A DNA stretch of 5,335 nucleotides from Candidatus Omnitrophota bacterium (lineage in GTDB: Bacteria; Omnitrophota; Gorgyraeia; Duberdicusellales; 4484-171), in NCBI GenBank assembly GCA_028702365.1, contig JAQVOZ010000116.1:1-5335 (forward strand). Direction: 5' to 3'. How positions within the stretch are numbered: position 1 is the stretch's first letter; every line of letters begins with the position of its first letter. Below are positions 4,915 through 5,335 of the stretch, one piece after another. Position numbers and translations under genes: made by a program. A model generated the notes under the pieces. It saw only the letters and a program-made list of their open reading frames with translations, made no database searches and was not told where the DNA came from.

Positions 4915-5335
4915 ACAAAATGCACAACCTCCCCGGTTTTCTTTTTGTTATTAAACACTTCTGCTATCTCCTCTACGGATCCGGCAGCCTTAAAGTTCAG
5001 GACTTCCCTAAACAAAGAGTTAATTTTACCTTTCTTAAAATCCGCATATACGCTTACCATTTCTTTAATCAGTTTCGGGAAAACTTTTTCCGTATCGTAC
5101 TTTTGCCCTGTTTCAAGCAGAAGCGAAGTGGCTCTCTCGGGAAGTTCTTCCTTAAGAGAGTTTACGTTAATGCCTATTCCGACAATAACAAAACTTGGCT
5201 TCTTTCCGGTTGTTTTTGCTTCAACAAGTATACCTGCTATTTTTTTATCATTTATGATTATATCATTGGGAAGCTTTATTTTGATTTTTGTTTTCGTTTC
5301 ATCTTTGTTCTTTTTATGCTCTTTTTGCATTGAAT
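4911..5335 (-). CDS. birA: Biotin--[acetyl-CoA-carboxylase] ligase, C-terminal part (runs off right edge)
   Basis: The frame stays open to the window edge, so the 5' end is missing; the Met at 5330 is not the start. The visible 140 or so residues are the second half of the catalytic domain: KLPNDIIINDKKIAGILVE, VIVGIGINVN, and LPERATSLLLETG. These form the biotin/biotinyl-AMP pocket that loads biotin onto a carrier protein lysine in the cytosol. The family's usual K-W-P-N-D is K-L-P-N-D here, and an unusually Lys-rich stretch precedes it. The C-terminus looks short: after the last helix (NSLFREVLNF) only about 25 residues follow, so the small SH3-like domain seems reduced. Whether an N-terminal DNA-binding domain exists cannot be seen. 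The stop codon overlaps the coaX start (ATGA), marking a two-gene unit. Confidence 0.9.
   Translation of the reverse strand, partial: SMQKEHKKNKDETKTKIKIKLPNDIIINDKKIAGILVEAKTTGKKPSFVIVGIGINVNSLKEELPERATSLLLETGQKYDTEKVFPKLIKEMVSVYADFKKGKINSLFREVLNFKAAGSVEEIAEVFNNKKKTGEVVHFV

Noticed and set aside
5328..5330. ATG at 5330 as the true start of the biotin ligase
   Set aside because: The frame is open to the window edge, and the N-terminal half of the catalytic domain is missing, so this Met is internal.

Overview
The window holds six protein-coding genes, all on the minus strand, so transcription runs from high to low coordinates. In that order they are: the 3' part of a biotin--protein ligase (birA-type), coaX (type III pantothenate kinase), groES, groEL, a PAS-PAS-HD-GYP signalling protein, and the 5' part of porG (pyruvate:ferredoxin oxidoreductase gamma subunit). 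No plus-strand gene, RNA gene, CRISPR array or insertion sequence is convincing. AT-rich DNA, strong GGAGG ribosome sites, HrcA/CIRCE control, a ferredoxin-dependent 2-oxoacid oxidoreductase and a stand-alone HD-GYP protein point to an anaerobic bacterium. An uncultured Omnitrophota/Elusimicrobiota-like or similar lineage would fit, but that is a guess from gene content and repeat style, not shown by any marker here.

Region by region (transcription order): 5335-4911 birA-like, joined by a 4-base ATGA overlap to coaX (4914-4177), so these two cofactor genes (biotin attachment and the first step of CoA synthesis) are probably translationally coupled. The gap 4176-4014 is the control region of the chaperonin operon. 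It has an AT-rich inverted repeat that may end coaX transcription and contains the TTGACA -35 box, a TAAAAT -10 box, a 27-bp CIRCE operator with one mismatch, a leader of about 110 nt, and a perfect ribosome site before groES. groES and groEL (4013-2076) are 18 nt apart. Behind groEL come a hairpin, a repeat of the CCCTTCGAC...CTCAGGG type, and a textbook intrinsic terminator (1928-1964).

An extended -10 promoter directly after that terminator serves the PAS-PAS-HD-GYP gene (1883-537), a predicted cytosolic cyclic-di-GMP phosphodiesterase. The 231-base gap 536-306 holds two GC-rich hairpins, an AT palindrome, an extended -10 promoter and a leader with a long inverted repeat, followed by porG, which runs off the left edge. 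porG is often the first gene of a gamma-delta-alpha-beta operon, and having its own promoter agrees with that.

The genes are mostly housekeeping (cofactors, protein folding, central anaerobic metabolism) with one signalling gene. I see no novel multi-gene system. The points worth checking are non-coding: the layered control region of groES, the hairpin cluster after groEL, and the inverted repeats before porG. At protein level they are a Gly-to-Glu change in a conserved GroEL glycine triplet and a shortened biotin ligase C-terminus.
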